From NCBI GenBank assembly GCA_029891385.1, contig CM057228.1:65168523-65232522 (forward strand): a DNA stretch of 64,000 nt, written 5' to 3'. Both the position numbers and the translations under genes were made by a program. This DNA comes from Erythroxylum novogranatense (taxonomy: Eukaryota > Streptophyta > Magnoliopsida > Malpighiales > Erythroxylaceae). The notes beneath the pieces were generated by a model that searched no databases, was not told the origin of the DNA, and saw only the letters and a program-made list of their open reading frames with translations. Below, piece after piece: positions 61,294 through 64,000 of the stretch (position 1 is its first letter; every line of letters starts with the position of its first letter).

Positions 61294-62352
61294 CCAGAAG
61301 TACAAACTTATCTGGGCATTTTCTGAAATATGGGTTAAGTCACATATATTAAAGTCATGTCATAGCAGACTGTAGCAACTGATCCTTAGTCTGAGTCATA
61401 TGGGTATGAGTCCTAAGCATGAACATAAGTGTTTAGTGTGAGAAAAGTGATGATATGTTAGAATATGAGCCAATACGGAATGAGAAAAAGAAAAATGGAT
61501 AATAATATGCATATTGTACTGTGGTTATAAACCCTTGCTTGTGATACGAATGTGAATACATTGGCATGGGTTGATTTAGGAAAGAAGTGATATCAAAATG
61601 ACTAATGAGACTTAAGGTGTAGAAATCGAGTTGAAAGAAAGCGACATTTGCGATAGCTTGGAAAGGTCAAATATGGACATGAAAAGAATATTGGTTAAAA
61701 GTGATAAGCGTATGAGTGAATATGTCTATGTGCGATCAAAAGTTCCGGATGACTAGGTATTATGATTCCGACTTGTATGTTCGATAAAATGGGGATAATT
61801 GGAAATGAAAAAAAAGAAAAAAAAAGATTTAGATTCACTGCATTTGCGTTGGTGTGTCTTATGGAAGATGATATCGATATATACTGTAATGGTCTATCTT
61901 CGAATGAAATAGAGTAGTGAAGATATTGTCAGAAAGAAGTAGAAAGGGTGATATTAAACTTTTCTATGACTGCAAAAGGTTATGATTTAACGTAATCATA
62001 GGTCTGTGATAAGGAGATTACATTTCTTGATGATTCTTCATTTATAATTATGAATGGGTTGAGAATATACATATGGACGATGAAATAATAGAAACATGAT
62101 TTTATGAGTGATGAAATGCGATACATGTTGTGTTCGTATGGCGACAATGAGAAATGCGCTTAGGTTTGGATTGTATTTACGAACGTGATTATGAAAAAGA
62201 TGATAACTCAAAGGAGAAGAGTGAGTGCACTCAAAATGCAAATTCAATGATTAGGATGGGAAGAATAAGAGGTAAATACTAGGAAATTGAAATAGCATCA
62301 TTGTCTATATGTGTGTTAAGGCGATGAAGAAAGTGCAAGATACGTTATAGGC
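61294..62352 (+). other. Internal leader between two long LTRs
   Basis: About 1.06 kb of purine-rich untranslated-leader-like sequence with no gag, protease or pol motif in any frame. It ends at the second LTR copy without a clear polypurine tract. Confidence 0.6.
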
Positions 62353-64000
62353 CTACAAAATTAGTCATCATCGATGGGAAGGGTAAATTAGTCATTGAGG
62401 ACGGGTTAGGAGTGTGAAAACATAGCTCGGCATGTTTATGCATATTATGACCGCTAAATAGATATGAATGGCAATTTTTGCACATGCATATGACTGTACA
62501 TGCATTCATGACATTTCCTGGCATATGTGTCTATTAATGTAATTTTTGTGAAAAATGTGAAATATGTGTTTGAAAAATTAAATTGGAGTGATTTATGTGT
62601 ATTTTATATTTTTAGGGACTTTTAGAAAATTTTCTAGAATTTTTTGGAGAAAATTTTTGGACCAAAAAAATTGCTAAGTAGCGGACTGATTGGATTTTCG
62701 ATACTGGAAATGACTGTCCAATGGTACTGGAAAATTAGATACATGATTTTAGGAGTTTTTACTCTGATCCATTAGAATTTGGAGAGAAATTGGAGTAGAA
62801 ATTAAATTGTATTGGAAAAAAAACCTGAAGAGTGCTTAAAATCAGGACAAGTGGCAAGTGACACATGTCATTTGCCTACTTAGTCTTATATTTAATGGTT
62901 TTATTATTAACCTATCCTATATAGACCATTATCGAAGCTTTCTTTAGAAAGAGGGTAAAGCTCCTTTAAATGCATGTTTTTCCCTCTAACCTGTAGCTTC
63001 CATTTCCCCTTCTTCTTCTTTGGTTTTCTCCTTCTTATTAAGTGCTACTCCTCTCCACCTACACAAGCCCTCATATCCTACGTATTTCCTCTCCTTTTAT
63101 TTGCAAAAAATTAAAAACCTAAGCTTCTCCCCTTAAGAAAATGATGGTCGTGAGTGATAGGAAAGGTTAGGAGAATTGTGAAAAGTTGGAAGAATTGAAG
63201 TTTTGAAGCTTGTTTAGGTAAGAATTAAGTTGTATGTTCTTTAATTTGTAGTTAGATGCATTTATTGTGCTTTATGGTGCTTTAATTTCATGAAGTTTGT
63301 GGTAGGATTGTATGGGCTTAAGTCATGTTTATGTGAGGATGAATAATGTTGGATATGTGTAGTGTGTGAATTAAATGTTTTGGATTGGTTTTGATGTTAG
63401 TATGAGGTTAGATAAGTGGTAAATTAAAGAAAGAAAAAGTGTGTGTGTGTGCTGCCAATTTGTGACTAATTATTCAAGTGAATGGCTTGATGAATTTGTG
63501 GGAGATTTCTTGGCTAAATGGGAGGTTTATTGATGTAGTAATGATGTTGGAATGAAAGGAGTTGTGTTAGGTAGAAAATCTGGAAAATTCATCTTGTGTA
63601 TGTTTCAAGTTTTTGGTCATAACTTTTGATATGATTGTGCTATTGAGTTGAGGTTTGGCTTGAATTAAACTTGAGAAGTTTGGATAGAATTTATATGAAG
63701 GAAGTTATGTCCAATTGTGGCTTGAAGGGCTTTGAATTTTTCTTGGAAGTTGAGATATGTGTGCTGGCTAAATAGTTGTGATTCTAGCATTGAATGAATT
63801 GTTACCCGAACCTTTGGAGAATTTTCTGGGCTAAAGTAGACAGATTTTTTGAAATTGGTCTTCATAAAAGTTGAATATTTTCTTATTAGCTTTTTATCGC
63901 CACTAAGTATGACATTTTTCGATTTGTAGGTTAAAAGTTATGGCTTGATTAATTTCAGATGGTGATTGATGCATTAATGTGTTTGGTGTGTGTAATGCCT
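62353..64000 (+). repeat. Second copy of the long Gypsy-type LTR, cut by window end
   Basis: From about 62363 it is closely similar to 57092 onward (gatgggaagggtaaatta, gacgggttaggagtgtg, gcaatttttgcacatgc, atggtcgtgagtgatagg). Its first ~20 bases do not match the TGTAACATCTC start, so the 5' edge is rearranged or mutated. Same orientation as the first copy. Confidence 0.82.

Noticed and set aside
1..64000. tRNA, rRNA, CRISPR or bacterial-type operon features
   Set aside because: None seen; the short direct repeats present are transposon leader, LTR or subterminal repeats without CRISPR-like unique spacers.

Overview
This window is nuclear DNA from a flowering plant, almost certainly a eudicot. 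It is AT-rich, its two host genes carry GT..AG introns, and most of the sequence is plant transposable elements (Copia and Gypsy LTR retrotransposons, a CACTA transposon, a LINE and a SINE). There are no operons, Shine-Dalgarno sites or CRISPR arrays. I could not name the species. I did not find a new biological system; the most unusual signals are structured repeats inside the transposable elements.

Host genes. (1) A complete GH3-family acyl-acid-amido synthetase most like GH3.10/DFL2 lies on the + strand at 31443-34394 (4 coding exons, 595 codons or 591 from the second ATG). (2) A complete cytosolic-type tyrosyl-tRNA synthetase lies on the - strand at 41533-46567 (10 coding exons, 387 aa). 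They are convergent and separated by about 7.1 kb of AT-rich sequence and retroelement debris.

Layout. 1-1087: 3' end and 3' LTR of a Copia element that interrupts a reverse-oriented 4-kb-class Gypsy LTR (1088-3001). 3200-3769: probable worn CACTA end. 4153-20989: an old Copia element (+ strand, 5-bp TSD TGTGA) with a second Copia element (- strand, 7641-17358, TSD ATAAT) inserted in its integrase region. 21518-31038: a CACTA element with perfect 13-bp TIRs and 3-bp TSD AGA, carrying TNP2-like and Ptta/TNPA-like pseudogenes, ending about 0.4 kb upstream of the GH3 start codon. 37048-38880: truncated Gypsy LTR, followed by a Copia pol/RNase H remnant with a short 3' LTR (39130-40468). 41533-46567: tyrosyl-tRNA synthetase, with an Au/TS-type SINE in its largest intron. 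47689-53747: a deleted Gypsy element (LTR, gag fragment, truncated LTR) whose first LTR is split by a 4.29-kb solo LTR with TSD AGTGG. 55480-56970: LINE remnant. 57078-64000: a 4.2-kb Gypsy LTR, its primer-binding site, only about 1.06 kb of internal DNA, then a second LTR copy running off the window.

The two host genes have no evident functional link: one makes amino-acid conjugates of a hormone-type acid (probably jasmonate-related), the other charges tRNA-Tyr. The retroelements are broken by stops and frameshifts, so their products are described from fragments. All boundaries and splice sites come from reading the sequence by eye, without alignment tools.
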